A DNA stretch of 64,000 nucleotides from Apium graveolens (lineage: Eukaryota > Streptophyta > Magnoliopsida > Apiales > Apiaceae). The notes under the pieces were generated by a model. That model made no database searches, was not told the DNA's origin, and worked only from the letters and a program-made list of their open reading frames with translations. The stretch is taken from positions 173,370,518-173,434,517 of the forward strand of contig NC_133650.1 in the NCBI RefSeq assembly GCF_009905375.1, written 5' to 3'. Position 1 is the stretch's first letter. Every line of letters begins with the position of its first letter. The position numbers and the translations under genes are program-made. Of the stretch, positions 1 to 13,367 are shown piece after piece.

Positions 1-7
1 ACTATCT

Positions 8-229
8 TTACAAACTTGAACGAACCTCCGGTAGTGACCGGCCAATCCTACCTCTGGTAGTTGCTCTAGCCATGGTCATCAATTCCTCAGTGGTCCTTTC
101 TTCATTCTTATCAGGATCCACCACGGGATCCTCCTCAGCAACAATCCCTTCTGGGATAACATGCTCAACCGCTACTTCCTCAATATGAACATCATCTGGT
201 CCCTCGTTAGGACGCTCTATTGGATCCAC
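8..229 (-). pseudogene. gypsy gag N-terminus-like ORF at window edge
   Basis: This short reading frame of 73 codons lies just inside the primer-binding site and LTR of a minus-strand gypsy element, where gag should begin. It is acidic (many E, D, P and V), as gypsy gag N-termini often are, and has no recognisable domain. A TAA ends it at 8-10. In another frame the last bases read GLAGHYRRF, which resembles the gypsy reverse-transcriptase motif GLAGYYRRF. The gag start may therefore be joined to a pol fragment by an internal deletion. The rest is outside the window. The gag assignment rests mainly on position. Confidence 0.4.
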
Positions 230-474
230 AATCTGATCCCCAATATATAGAAAAACATAATCATATTATTGTTCTTGAACTTCAGGGTTCGGAGTCCCAT
301 TACCATATACGATAACGAACTACGCTTCTATCACGATATTTATAAGGGTTCCATAAGGGTTTTAACTGTCAGTACTACGTTAGGTAGTCTGACTATGAAC
401 TTAGCAAAAGTTCTTATTATCTTAGTGAACTTATTATTTGAACGTCACATCATCTCCGAGATTTATAACGCTTA
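230..474 (-). other. untranslated leader of the left-edge gypsy element
   Basis: This is the stretch between the putative gag start and the primer-binding site. No supported coding sequence is visible on either strand; the 68-codon plus-strand frame here is a chance ORF. Read with the element it would be the 5' untranslated leader. Confidence 0.5.
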
Positions 475-486
475 GCTCTGATACCA
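475..486 (-). other. primer-binding site, initiator tRNA-Met type
   Basis: On the minus strand this reads TGGTATCAGAGC, the standard plant retrotransposon primer site complementary to the 3' end of initiator tRNA-Met. It lies four bases inside the LTR boundary at 491, which fixes the element's orientation as minus. Confidence 0.85.
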
Positions 487-490
487 TTTC

Positions 491-3400
491 TGTAACACCC
501 CCAAATCCGGGGTCGGGGATCCGGGTTGTCATGAGTTCCATTTCCCTTAATAACACTTAATCTTAATAAACAACCAACTACTGCGTACTGTGACCCCACA
601 ATATACACACACACACCACAAGTTATAGTCTCAGATATGAATACCAAAAATAACACAAGTCTTTTTATTCCACAATTATAAGCCATTACACCTCAAAAGG
701 GTTTCTGAATAAATTTACATTTTTTTGCCATTATTACAATTCATATAGATACATAAGTCTGCTACATTAGAAGTTGAAAGCCTAGCCTATTGGTAATTCC
801 TACCTCAGCTACAGCGGCATCAACGCCTACAGGAAACTGCGGCATATTTCCTATCCGCTCGCAAATTGGGAGCTTGGTCCTGTTCATCTTTTCTATCTGT
901 TGTTGTGTGATTAAAGAAGAAAGTAAGGGTGAGCAACAAGCCCACCAAAATAATATGTACAATAATTAACAATATATGAGCATTCTCATAGTACTAATGA
1001 AAGTCTTGGTCAAGAAGAAATGAACCAAGTTGATATATTAACGCGACCAAGTCGTAAAATATTCAGTATATATATACATATATACTTTTCACAATCTTTG
1101 AAATCCTCTACCATGTATAATATACACAGAGTTCCAGTTTAAAACTGTATAAAAATATCGTTGCAAGGTGATCTCATATATCTAACCTTGTCTCAACGTT
1201 TTTCTGAAAATCTTTGTAATTCATAAGATAATCATTAACTAGATATAAGTTGAAAAGATGAAGTTATAAGATACTCCAATATACTTATATCTTTTTCCGA
1301 ATACTGCTTGAACTACCACCGTTCAAGGTATAAATAGTTCATTCCATAGATGAAGCTACACGACAAAACTTGTATAGAATCAATCTTTGGAATATCATCA
1401 AAATGAAATAAAGTTACGAGATACTTCATTTGATGAAAACATCATTTTAAAAACTCGACCCTGCCAACACTCAACAATCGCCCAGCCGTAGCCTTTCTAT
1501 CGAAGGGCTCTGGGTAGTGTTGCAGAAATATCCAATTGGATGATGAGCTCATTACGGGAGTTTGTCACGCCAGGAAGATCACTCACGATGATCAGTCGCA
1601 GTAGTGCAACCCCACCATTTTCTACATGTAGAGGAGAACAGTCGGATTTACTTGTCAACCGAACGCTGGACTCCTAAGGAATGGACCGTCTTAGCGGAAC
1701 TTCCGGGCCATTTGGGCCAATAAATAAGGCTGGGCCGGCGCCAATCGACCACTTACGCCACTCCTAGTTCAGATGAAATCCATGACTCTGAAATGTAAAG
1801 CTCGTCCCCCCTTTCCCCAAGTAGAAACTTGTTGATATGGCCCCACCAAGAAGTCGTATCTAGTTGAAAAGGAAAACTCACCGATATTTCCCAGGTGATG
1901 CCTGTTAATGGATTAACTTATTCCAAGAATTTTACTTCCCGAGTGTTGGGTAAGTAATCAAAGACCCTTTATATCAAAACAGCAACCTTGTTGCGAATAT
2001 AAAAATACATCACGGAGCCAGATCCCTCAGATTTTTAAGCGAGTATTTAAATCCCCTTTGAAAGGAAGATCTTAAATCTAAAAATGAGTTTTGGGATCCG
2101 CTCTAACTTTTAAAATCATTTTGAAGACTCGAAAATATTTTTAAGAATGTTTGGAGAAATGCTGATTTAATAAAATAAATTAGTCCCAATATATTAGAAA
2201 ATATCTGAATATTATTATTTAAATAATATTCTCATAAAGGATAATCTCTATAAAAATAATTGAAGTAGAAGTTTTCAGACTCATACTTGAAATGAATAAT
2301 AAATAACCAAAGATATACTTATACGAAAGCACAATCATTATTGAATAATCGAAAATAAGTTTGTTTATCAAAACATTATTCTTTAATAAAATAAAGAATA
2401 TTATATAATAAAATAAGCAGAGTCATAATTCCTTGAATGAATATTCAAAATAATATTCATTAAATAAAATAAGGGCAGTTATAAGTCCTCGAATGAATAT
2501 TCAAAATAATATTCATTAAATAAAATAAAGTTATCGAATAAACCTTATTCAATTAATAGTTTTGAAAACTATATCAATATATATATATTATACTCGGGAA
2601 CATCGACTCCCGATTTAGAAAATGTTCACCTTTGGGTCCCCTATACTAAGGGTATACGCAACTACTGCTTATCTCTAGCATAGGTATTATGCAACTTATA
2701 AGCATTTGAATCAACAATTAGATATCAAGATTACGAAACAGACATGCATTTATACCATATCACCACGCTCCAATATATCGCAAGATTTGCTAATAACATT
2801 CATGCACTTATCACAAAATAATGCATATACATATATTTACATCACAACAACAGTATAACGGGTAGAAAACTTGTCTGAGTGCTCCGGGGTAGACTTAAGC
2901 TTAGAGTGGGTCCGGTAACCTATGAAGAACAACATAAGCCGGAATTAAACCACGGTCGCTTAAGAAACTAGACTTTAACCAATTGAACCCTAACGTTTGC
3001 TTATGGTCATTTCTACGCTTAACAAATCACATAAGTCGTTCGAGTACCCTCGGCTCCACCATTTTTAATAAATTAACCGTTACAAATTTTAAGGCGACGC
3101 TTTCGTGAATACCCTACCAACTGCCTATTCCACTTTACATAATTGTTTCATACCCCAATTAGTCATTTAAGGGCCTTAACCGAGGTTTCAAAGTAAGGCG
3201 AGGGGTAATGGTTCATTCGCGAAACGCCGTTACTTAAAATGGTCGTTTCTCTTAAACGTACATCGGATTCAAGCGAACCACATATCAAAACGAAGCTCGT
3301 AACATGAACTATCTAAACATGGTAATGGTCAGTTCATGGCAGTGAGTTCACGGGTCCTGAAGTTAAGAAAAAAAACAGACCATTTATCATCATTCCACCA

Positions 3401-4628
3401 TCAAACATCAAACCACCACCAATCCACACCATTCCACCATCATTCAACCACAATACAAGACCATTTACCTATAACTCAAGATCTCAACTTATTCATCTAA
3501 ACTAAGTCAAAATGTGACCAAGAACATCAAATCCAACAAGTAACACTCCTAACTCCAAAATCAACAAAACCACTTACTAAACAAAGCTCTAAACATGAGT
3601 ACACACCCATTACACTAACCCATCATCTAAACATTATGAAATCCAAACCAACAAAACTTAAGACTAAGGGTTTAAGAAGTTATACCTTCCTTGGAGAGTG
3701 GAGAATCACTTAGGTTGCCTTAAATAACCACTAACTATCTCTACTAAGCTTGGATCTTGAAGAAAACATAAGAAAATACAAAGTTAGTTTCTTGAAAACA
3801 CTATTCACCAAGAACTTTGATGAATTGATTAGCTATGTTAAACATGGAATCTTGAGCTTAAACTTATGGCTCATCTAAGTTATGAATTATGGAAGCTAAA
3901 AAAATAAACCTCTTGAATTATGATTAAGTGGAGCTTGGGATTCGGAATTTTCTTCCTTGCTTTTCTTCAAAAAGCCGAAGAAAAAAGATGGGGGAAGAAG
4001 AAAATGTGTTTGTTTTGGTTGCTTTTTATTTTTTGTGTTTGTGAAATGAATACTTGATGGAGATTTCTTTGATAAAGTGATGACATCACTTGGATGACCT
4101 CACCTCCAAGCCACATGTCTTTCCCTTATGGTTTGATGATGTCACCTTCTCTTTTAACCACTTGTTTTAGATTCTCTTGGAAGCTTCCTTCCCATTCCAC
4201 TTGTATGTGCTTGTCCCTTGGTCGTTTATTTGTTTTACGGTTCACTTAACTCTCGTTCTCATTCGTTGTTTGAGGGATCATATCTGGGATCTTATTACTT
4301 GGGTTTCCCCTAATCTTTCTCAATATCTTATATTCCTTTTATGATCCTTTCTTATAAACCTTAAATTTAAATCCTTTTAATCATGTTACCTTATACTCAA
4401 TTATGTCGGTATTTGGTGGATTTTCGGGAAAAATCAAAGTGTTCGGATTTGGATTCTGACGATCTTTACATACACTTATATACCATATAGAGTACTAATA
4501 AGACCTCAGAATATCAATAAAAGAACTGCTACATTGTGTGGCATGAAAAGTTTTCTTATTCAGCATAATCAGCAAAATCACGATTCATAAGGTTTACAAA
4601 AAGTCCAAAATTTTTTGGGGTTATTACA
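491..4628 (-). repeat. 5' LTR of a Ty3/gypsy element, about 4.1 kb
   Basis: On the plus strand it begins TGTAACACCCCC and ends GGGGTTATTACA, so the minus-strand ends TGTAATAACCCC and GGGGGTGTTACA form an imperfect inverted pair with TG..CA termini. A primer-binding site follows directly inside. There is no coding capacity, only AT-rich sequence. LTRs of 3-5 kb are typical of the Tekay/Del, Retand and Ogre lineages; I cannot choose between them because pol lies outside the window. The partner LTR is also outside. A similarly built LTR starts at 63611. Confidence 0.75.
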
Positions 4629-5233
4629 CTATCCCACCACAAATTTGTTCCGGAATTCAGAGAATAGCTAGGTCTCTGTCATGTTGGACTAAGCGGCCTA
4701 CCAGTGCGCGCATCCGACTTAGCCTCTTACGCAACCACTTGCTGGGCCGTTACCTAATAACGGGCCTCTTACGCCACTGACCATCCAATATCTGATTCAT
4801 TAATTTTTTTTATCTAGTTTACAAAATCACTTACATCTATCTCTTTTTAAACGATTACAGCACACATTCTAAAAATCCCTTTTTAATTTAATCACAATCT
4901 AGAGATAGGCAGTTTCAGAAGTTACTTTTTCCCCAAAACAGCAGTTAATAAAACATATTTAAATACGGGGAATACGTAACTTAAACCGTTATGTTCCAAT
5001 ACGTAATTTAAATCAACAACTATTCATATATACTGAACTGTAAAAGATTAGTTCAGGGGTACTTGCCTTGCGAAGCTTTGTACTAACACTGGCTTGACTC
5101 TAATTGACTTCCACTACTGGGTCCTTCGACTCGAACCTACGAAATCGAAACAACCTAGGTTAAACGACCGTTTATGCTTGACTTTTCCTCACTAACTAAT
5201 TACCCAATGATATTATTCCCGACTCGTATGCAT

Positions 5234-5264
<31 letters not shown>

Positions 5265-6964
5265 TATACACAATAATAGTGCACATAACAATCAGGGGTC
5301 AATTTGTATTAAACGAGATATATACACTCGATTCGTAATTTAAGGTAATTTTTAGAAAAATTTGGACAGCGACCCCTCTGTTTATAGGCCTACCCGTCGA
5401 AACATCAATCGACGCCAATTCCCAACAAAACCAATTTGAATCATCACACAACTAAATTTTTAGTCTCGAAAATAATTTATACAAGGTGTTTTATATTTTA
5501 AAATATTTAGGACTCAGAACAGAGTCATCACCGTCCACCGTGCGCTCGTAAAATAATTCATCGCGCACGGCGGCAAAGTTCATTGGTGCCCGAAAATATA
5601 CGGGTGTCCGAATAAATTTCACTGATTAAAATTATCACTCACTGAAATAATAATTTAATATCACTGATTTTAGTCAATAATTCCCTGCAGAAAAGAAAAA
5701 AAGGAATTTAAATTAAAAAATGTTATAACCAAGTCCAACTGCACGAACAAGGCCCAAACAAAGGCCCAACACAAACCCAACAGCCAAGCCCAAATTATAG
5801 GCCCAGCTGTAACAGAACCAACCCAAACCAACAACCGGCAAAACAGCAGCAGAAACACGGCGCCACATGGCCACATGCGGCCGTCGCCTCCGCAAACACA
5901 CACACAGAGCACAACTCACACACCCACACACACTACACACACATGCACACACAGACACACACATATACACCTGTATGTATACATATCTGTATATATATAT
6001 ATCAAACACAACCACACCGCCGTCACCACGCCGGAAACCGGCGGTAACGGTGGCGAATCAAGAAAGAAACAGCAGCGAAATAGGAGAAGAAGTGGCAAGG
6101 CAATTACCAAGAATTAAACGAGAATAAATCGAAAAGAACCTAGAGATTTGAGTGAAAGAGGGAGAGAGGAGAGACGAGAGAGATTCGAAAGGAGAGAGAC
6201 ATAACAGGGCTCGTTTGGGAAGGGAAATACAGGGAAAGAAAGAAAAGAATAAGGCCTGGACACGTGTGGTGTATATACCACGTGTCCCGGGTTTTTTTTT
6301 TATCTGCCTAATGCTTTTATCATTTCCTGTTAAAATTACGTATGGGCTGCACACTAAAGTTTATCGGAAAAATTCCAAAATAATCTCAAAATATCACAAA
6401 TAATCTGAAGTTACTAAAATAAAATTTTCATAATTTTTAAAGTATTTTACAAACACAACTTATACCCACATTAATCGAATAACCGAAACAACGTGCGAGT
6501 AAGATTACTCCCGAAAATTACCATATAATTTTAAAATTCTCAGAATATTGTAAACGTAATAAAATATTAGTTTCATAATTTTTGAAGAATCCTAGAATTA
6601 AATATGGATTTTACAGTTAAATGAATTCAGAAAATCATTTAAAAATAAATAATTAACAGAATATTGATTTGTAAATTTTATAAAATCCCAAAAATAATTA
6701 GTAAGATTATAAAATCATAAAAATAATTTTAGAGACAACCCAAATAATTTTGAAAATAGGATTGTCATAAAATCACTTTTTTTAAAAGTGAAACAAAAAT
6801 AACATTGTGCAACAGTTAATCATAAAAACACACCACGCAATCCAACAATCACATATAAACAATAATAAATAAACACAGAGAACATAAGTAATACAAACCT
6901 CTTTATTAATTATCTACGCAATAATTACATATTTAAATATTACAGAAATATACGAGTCGTTATA
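4629..6964 (-). repeat. partial LTR of a second, related gypsy element
   Basis: This stretch has no supported gene. It shares motifs with the adjacent LTR, for example a 'cttacgcca' tract near 4770 and a 'gtacttgcc' tract near 5060. It ends with CGAGTCGTTATA, whose reverse complement TATAACGACTCG looks like a gypsy LTR start with TG mutated to TA. The likely reading is the 5' part of an LTR into which the left-edge element inserted; the remainder would lie left of the window. It contains an (AAT)n tract at 5228-5260 and a CA-rich microsatellite at about 5897-5970, which produces several shadow ORFs. Confidence 0.5.
6258..6287. promoter_or_regulatory. palindrome with paired G-boxes around a TATA-like core
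   Basis: A near-perfect inverted repeat carries CACGTG at 6261-6266 and again at 6279-6284, with GTATATAC in the loop. G-boxes bind bZIP and bHLH factors in plants. It lies inside the gypsy LTR remnant, where a promoter is expected. That it acts as one is inference. Confidence 0.45.
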
Positions 6965-7132
6965 GCCAAGATTGAGGGCCATTCGACGGATAATGGTTAA
7001 AAGTACCCAGAGTAATAATTGATACTTCGACGGATAATAAAATTCAACGGATGTTCATTTTCAACGGATAATGAACATTTGTCGAGATGTAAATTCTGAC
7101 TTAGCCATAATTTACATTTTTGAAAAGAAATA

Positions 7133-8349
7133 TCAATTTACATCATAAATATATTTGGTTTGACTAATGAATATTCCATCACTAACTTGCTTAACTTGTA
7201 AACCAAGAAAGTAAGTTAGTTCTCCCATCATGCTCATTTCATATTTACTTTGCATTAGTTTGGCAAACTTTTTACAAAGTTTTTCATCTGTAGAATCAAA
7301 TATTGTATCATCTACATAAATTTGAACAAGTATACTAGAGCCATTAACATTTCTAAAGAAAAGAGTTTTGTCAACAGTACCTCTTGCGAAGTGATTTTCT
7401 AAGAGAAACTTTGACAAAGTATCATACCAAGCTCTAGGTGCTTGCTTCAATCCATAAAGTACTTTTAAAAGATAGTAGACATATTCTGGAAAATTTAGAT
7501 CTTAAAGCCAGGAGGCTAACTGACATAGACTTCCTCCTCTACATCTCCATTTAGAAAAGCACGTTTGACATCCATTTGATAGACCTTGAAATTGGTATGG
7601 GCTGCATAGGATAAGAAGATTCTGATGGCTTCAAGTCTTGCAACTGGAGCAAAGGTTTCAACAAAATCAATTCCTTCTTGTTGACAGTTGCCCTTAGCAA
7701 CCAATCTAGCTTTATTCCTGATTACTATGTCATTTTCATCCATCTTGTTTCTGAATACCCACTTAGTGTTAATAGGATTCTTTCCTTTAGGCTTGGGTAC
7801 CAACTTCCAAACTTTCCTTTCAAATTGGTTTAAATCCTCCTGCATAGCTAAAACCCAATCAAGATCCAACAGAGCTTTCTCTACCTTTTTAGGCTCTTCC
7901 TGAAATAGAAAGCTGCTATATAAATATTCCTCTTGAGTTGCTTTTCTTTTCTGTACTCTAGAAGATAAATCACCAATAATTAGTTCAAATGGGTGATCTC
8001 TAATCCATTTCCTCTGTTGTGGTAGATTAGCTCTAGATGAAGAGGCCTCCTTGTTGTCTTGATGTGTGACAGAGTTTTTATTAGAAGAAACTCCCCCTGA
8101 TTTTTTGGATCGACTTGTAGTTGGAGTCCTTTCTAATTGTGATATGTATTGGCCCTCAACTTCTATTGATGGTTCAACGGATGTTGAGTTTTGCCTTTCG
8201 ATGGATGATGCAGATTGTCTTTCAACGGATGATGCACTTGATCTTTCGACGGATGTTGAGTTATGTGCTTCATTGGTTGTAGAATTTTTTGTATTGTCCT
8301 TAGATATTTGTTCTTGATCAGTTTCATCATCACTGCCTTCACAAATCAT
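7133..8349 (-). pseudogene. copia reverse transcriptase, truncated and broken
   Basis: Two blocks in the order of copia RT are seen. The block from 8349 to 7516 starts with a Ser/Glu-rich linker containing repeated S-[AT]-S-[VI]-ER units, then the conserved RT entry ([32 protein letters not shown]). The block from 7450 to 7133 carries [11 protein letters not shown] and the catalytic YVDD, then FLGLQVKQ. Stops and a shift separate them near 7451-7515. The protein ends at TKYIYDVN, so the thumb and RNase H are absent. Without these parts it cannot replicate the element. Confidence 0.85.
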
Positions 8350-9062
8350 CTCAACATTGTCAAATTTGAGGCTTTCATGGAAATCTCCATCTTACAGTCC
8401 TTCAATCTTTTTATCATCAAACACAACATGTACAGATTCCATAACAATGTTGGTTCTAAGAATGTAGACTCTATATGTTTTTCCAACTGCATATCCAACA
8501 ACAATGCCTTCATCTGCTTTGGCATCAAACTTCCCATGCTGATGAATTTGATTCCTTAAGATATAGCATTTGCATCCAAAGACATGAAGAAATTTTAATG
8601 TTGGCTTCCTACTCTTAAAAAATTGGTAGGGTGTCATGCATTTTGCTTGATTAACCAAAGAGATATTTTGAGTAAAGCATGTAGTATTTACAACTTCTGC
8701 CCAAAAGTATGTTGGTAATTTTGATTCTTCTAGCATTGTTCTAGCAGTTTCAATAAGAGATCTGTTTTTCCTTTCCACCACTCCATTTTGCTGTGGAGTT
8801 CTTACTGCTGAAAATTCATGCATGATCTTATTCTCCTCATAAAACAATCTCATCACAGAATTCTTGAACTCAGTTCCATTGTCACTCCTGATCCTTCTTA
8901 CTTTGAAATCAAGATGATTGTTGACTTATCTTATGTGATTGATGATGATTTCACTAGCTTCATTTTTGTATTTTAGAAAATATGTCCAAGAGAATTAGGA
9001 GAAATCATCCTCAATTACTAGACAGTATCTTTTCCTTGAGATTGACAATACATTAACTGGTC
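8350..9062 (-). pseudogene. copia integrase, catalytic core C-terminal part
   Basis: This continues the integrase after the nested insertion. The second and third catalytic acids are visible in DNGTEFKN and QQNGVVERKNRSL, followed by WAEVVNTTCF and FGCKCYILRNQ, all typical of copia integrase. In-frame stops occur between the insertion site and the DNGTEF block, roughly 8925-8995. The first catalytic Asp (HMDLF) is on the far side of the insertion near 16740. Confidence 0.8.
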
Positions 9063-9067
9063 CAAAT

Positions 9068-10161
9068 TGTTGGGAACCACGGACTTAGGGTGTTACTACG
9101 TTTTACGATAAAGATTACGAAAAGAGGATTACCCTGTTAATGGTTGATTCCACGCTCTTCTATTGTATTTCCAAATTCCCTTGAGCGAAGTGTGGCCTCC
9201 GTCTTCTCAAGTTATCCTCTCTTCTTGCTCCTTGGTGGCTACAATATGTTTTCACCCAATTCCAAGTAAGAAGAGAATAAGAATATATATAGGCTACAAT
9301 AGGGACCATGGATAATTAGGTTGGGCCTTCTAATTACATCTTGAGCCTAGCCCAATGTAATTAAATATTAATTCAATCCACTAAAGAATTAATATTTGCA
9401 CTACTTTCCTAATACCGTAATTTAATTAATTCGGTTCCAATATTATTTGCTTATTAAATTCCCCATGTTTAAAATATCATATGTCCATTAATTAAATAAA
9501 TTACTGATAATTTATTTAATTAATATATTTTATCCTTGATCATCCACTTAACCTTTATTTAATTATGCCAGAATAAATTCCACCTGCAGGGTTTCACATA
9601 ATTAAATCTTTTTGAGCTTTCAAGGGGACATCATTAACCCGAATATTATCAGGACATGGATTCCTTCAATAAATAATATCCACCATGTATACAATTCCAT
9701 CACCCAAAATATAATGATATAATTCAAAAGAATTATTTCATATATAAATCAAAGCATGTAAATAATATACACGTGTCAATTACTATTTCTGGATTAAGAA
9801 CCTAAGCATTAATAATAACATAGAATCTTAGTTCTCCTTCTTAATCAGTATTAAGGGAACAATTCTAAATTTGATCATGTTCAATATACACAAAGTATAC
9901 TAGTATTATTTATTAGTCAATATAAACTAATCTAAATAATACTACAGCCATACCAGTGGATTGTCCAACACCACCTGTGCTGTGAACCTTATTATATTAT
10001 ATAACCGTATTTAACAATCTAATATTCTGTATCCCATTTGATACTAGATTGTTCACAATATATAATATTAGACAACATGTAAACATTCAAATGATTCTCA
10101 AATAAACTGGCCAGAAATAAATGTATATACTTCAAATAAATATTTTCAGTATACACTAACA
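9068..10161 (-). repeat. 3' LTR of the nested copia element
   Basis: The plus strand begins TGTTGGGAACC and ends ACACTAACA, so in the element's sense it runs TGTTAGTG...CCCAACA. It lies next to the polypurine tract and matches the LTR at 15636-16730 almost throughout. Confidence 0.92.
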
Positions 10162-10176
10162 ATCTCCCACTTATAC
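10162..10176 (-). other. polypurine tract of the nested copia element
   Basis: On the minus strand AAGTGGGAGAT directly precedes the 3' LTR (TGTTAG). This is the usual plant copia plus-strand primer. Confidence 0.85.
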
Positions 10177-10372
10177 TCAAAATATTCTATGTGTACATTA
10201 GTGTTTATTTAATCCACTATTACATAAAAATCTATGTGTCCATCCATCTGACTCCTATCGCTTCCACATGCTTGTCAAAAACCTTGGTTGGCAAGCTCTT
10301 TGTGAAAGGATCTGCTCGGTTGTCTTCTGATGATATGTGAGCCACAACTATATCCCCTCGCTTTACGATTCC

Positions 10373-11851
10373 TTATATGAGATGATACTTACATTCAATA
10401 TGTTTAGCTGCTTTGTGGTCTCGCGGTTCCTTTGAATTTGCCACAGCACCAGTGTTATCACAATACACCGTCAAGCTCCTAGGCAAATTAGGTACCACAT
10501 CTAAGTCCAAAAGGAAGTTCCTGAACCATACAGCCTCCTTGGCAGCCTCAGAGGCCGCCACGTACTCGGCCTCCATGGTGGAGTCTGCAATGCATTTCTG
10601 CTTTACACTCCTCCATATAACGGCTCCACCTCCCAAAGTAAAAACATATCCCGAGGTTGATTTCCTCTTATCCCTATCTGATTGGAAATCTGAATCAGTA
10701 TATCCCAAAGGAAAAAGATCTGAGGCCTTGTAAATTAACATATACTCCTTAGTCCTTCTCAGGTACTTGAGTATAGTTTTTACTGCACTCCAATGTTCCT
10801 GACCTGGGTTCGACTGATATCTACTAACCATGCCTACAGCAAAGCAGATGTCAGGCCTCGTACATAATATAGCATACATTAAGCTTCCACATGTTGAAGC
10901 ATAAGGAACTGCTTTCATGCTCTCTATATCCTTAGGTGTCGAAGGACACTGCTTCTTAGATAGAGCAACTCCATGCTTAAAAGGTAGAAAACCTTTCTTG
11001 GAGTTCTGCATGTTAAAACGAGCTAATACTTCATCAATGTAGGGCTCTTGAGATAAAGCCAACATCCTTTTCTTGCGATCCCTTATAACTTTGATCCTAA
11101 GGATGTATGCCGCTTCACCTAAGTCCTTCATATCAAATTGTTTGAACAACCATGCCTTTACTGATGACAACATCTCAACATTGTTTCCAATGAGTAAAAT
11201 ATCATCTACATATAGTACTAGAAAAACCACTGCATTACCTTCACTTCTCTTATACACGCACGATTCGCTTGGACTTTGATCAAATCCATATGCCTGGACT
11301 GCCTGATCAAAACGAATATTCCAGTCTCTAGAAGCTTGTTTAAGTCCATAAATAGACCTCTTAAGCTTACATACCATATGTTCTTGGCCTTCCTTAATGA
11401 ATCCTTTTGGTTGCTGCATATAGATGGTTTCTTCAAGACTTCCATTAAGAAAAGCTGTCTTGACATCCATTTGCCAAATCTCATAATCGAGATGAGCTGC
11501 TATAGATAAAAGAATACGGATTGACTTAAGCATGACTACCGATGAAAAGGTTTCCTCATAATCGATACCTTCTTTCTGAGTATACCCTTTCGCAACAAGT
11601 CTTGTTTTCCAGGCTTTCACCTTTTTATCTAATCCCCTCTTTTTCTTGTAGATCCACTTACATCCAATAGGTTTTATACCTTTGGGTGGTTCCACGAGCT
11701 CCCAGACCTGATTAGAATACATTGATTCTATCTCAGATTCTGTCGCCTTTTGCCAAAGATCTGCATCTTTGTCTTGTGCTGCCTCTTCGTATGTACGGGG
11801 ATCATCATCATGTTCACCAGAGACCAAGTCTGAAGACTCACCCAAAAACAT
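10373..11851 (-). pseudogene. copia reverse transcriptase and RNase H, premature stop
   Basis: This is the longest open piece of the nested element's pol, 492 codons. RT motifs appear in order: WELVEPPKGIKPIGCKWIYK, TRLVAKGYTQKEGIDYEETF, QMDVKTAFLNG, YGLKQASRDWN and the catalytic LYVDDIL. RNase H follows with YTDSDFQSD, the E of TMEAEYVA and YCDNTGAV. The ORF stops at CKYHLI with TAA; the frame then continues past the stop with recognisable RNase H tail sequence, so this is a nonsense mutation close to the C-terminus. The start at 11851 is only the first Met after an upstream stop, since pol is a continuation of a polyprotein. Confidence 0.88.
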
Positions 11852-13367
11852 GAATCTATCAGGCTGTTGAACAACCCTCCCACTATGACGAGGTACTGGT
11901 GCGGTATTAGTGACAGGTTGTACATTATGTTATGGTTGTTCTACTTGTACTACAGCTTCATGGGTATTATTTGTCCCTCCCACTAGTTCCTCTAAAATGA
12001 CACTACTCATGGGTTTGTGATTCATTATATATTCCTCCTCTAAGAATCTTGCATTGGTGCTAACAATGACATCCCGATTCTTCGGACTATAAAATAAATA
12101 TCCTTTCGTTCCCATGGGGTAGCCTACAAACAACCTTACTTCTGTACGAGATTCTAACTTAGTCGCGTTCTTGTTCAGCACATGTGCTGGACAACCCCAT
12201 ATTCGAATATGTCTTAGACTCGGTTTATCCCAGGTCCACAATTCTAAGGGGGTTTTAGGAACCGACTTAGAAGGTACTAAGTTCAGAAGATAAGCTGCTG
12301 TCTCTAAGGCATGTCCCCAAAACGACTTGGGTAAATCCGAATAACTCATCATCGATCTAACACTCTCTAAAAGAGTCCGGTTCCTTCTCTCTGCTACACC
12401 GTTCTGCTGGGGTATGCCTGGTGCAGAACTGGGATTCTATCCCATTTTCTGATAAATATTCCCTAAATTCTCCAAGCAAGTATTCGCCACCACGATCTGA
12501 TCATAGTGACTTGATACTTTTATTAAGTCGCTTCTCCGTTTTAGCTTTGTACTCTTTGAACTTATCAAAGCACTCAGACTTACGGTGCAACAAATAAATG
12601 TACCCATATCTAGAATAATCATCAATGAAAGTGACGAAATATTCATAACCACCTCTTGCTTGGATATTCATGGGTCCACATAAATCAGAGTGAACCAATT
12701 CTAACAGTTGTTTGGCTCTATTCCCTTTTGCCTTGAAAGGCCTATTAGTCATTTTACCTTCCAAGCAGGATTCACAAACTGGAAATGGCTCCACTGCCAA
12801 TGAGCTTAAAGGCCCGTCTACTACCAGTCTTTGAATCCTCCTCAAGTTAATATGACCTAATCTCAAGTGCCAAAGATATGTTTGGTTCAAACTAGAAGGT
12901 TCCTTTCTTTTAGTAGAGTTAGAAGATGTGTTGTTCAATTCCCTAAATTGCAGTTGCAGTGCAGGTTGACTAGGATTAATTATATACAAATTGTCTTGCA
13001 ATGTACCAGAACATATAATTCATTTATTCATCATAATAGAAACATTACGATCCAAACAAACATTATAACCATCCAAAGCAAGTTTAGAAACCGAAATTAA
13101 ATTCCTTCTAAAAGAAGGTATATAAAGACAATTTTTCAAAACCAAAATCCTATCAGAACCAAAAGATAAATGAATTACTCCTACTGCAACTACTGCTACT
13201 TTCGTAGCATCTCCCATGAACACGTATATCTCACCATCTCTAAGCATTCTGGATAGTTGGAACCCCTGCATAGAATTACAAACATGATCAGTGGCTCCTG
13301 TATCTACACACCAAGTGCTCGTAGATATAGCCGCTATAAATGTTTCTGTAACTAGAGAAAGAGACAT
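11852..13367 (-). pseudogene. copia protease and integrase, broken by stops and a frameshift
   Basis: Protease (13367-13020) has the active-site WCVDTGATDHVCN. After a TGA the GAG-pre-integrase and zinc region follow (LWHLRLGHINLRRIQ...CESCLEGK), then the integrase core with HSDLCGPM and FVTFIDDYSRYG. Another TGA stands at about 12501, just before SDRGGEY. A frameshift follows near 12425, after which the frame reads through the QQNG-type block to the ORF at 12352-11930 (FWGHALETAAYLLN, IWGCPAHVLN) and a TAA at its end. All catalytic blocks remain recognisable, so the decay is recent. Confidence 0.85.

Noticed and set aside
5670..6403. Several ORFs around the CA-rich stretch in the gypsy LTR
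   Set aside because: Microsatellite-derived His/Thr and Val/Cys runs in opposite frames; no domain and no conserved start.
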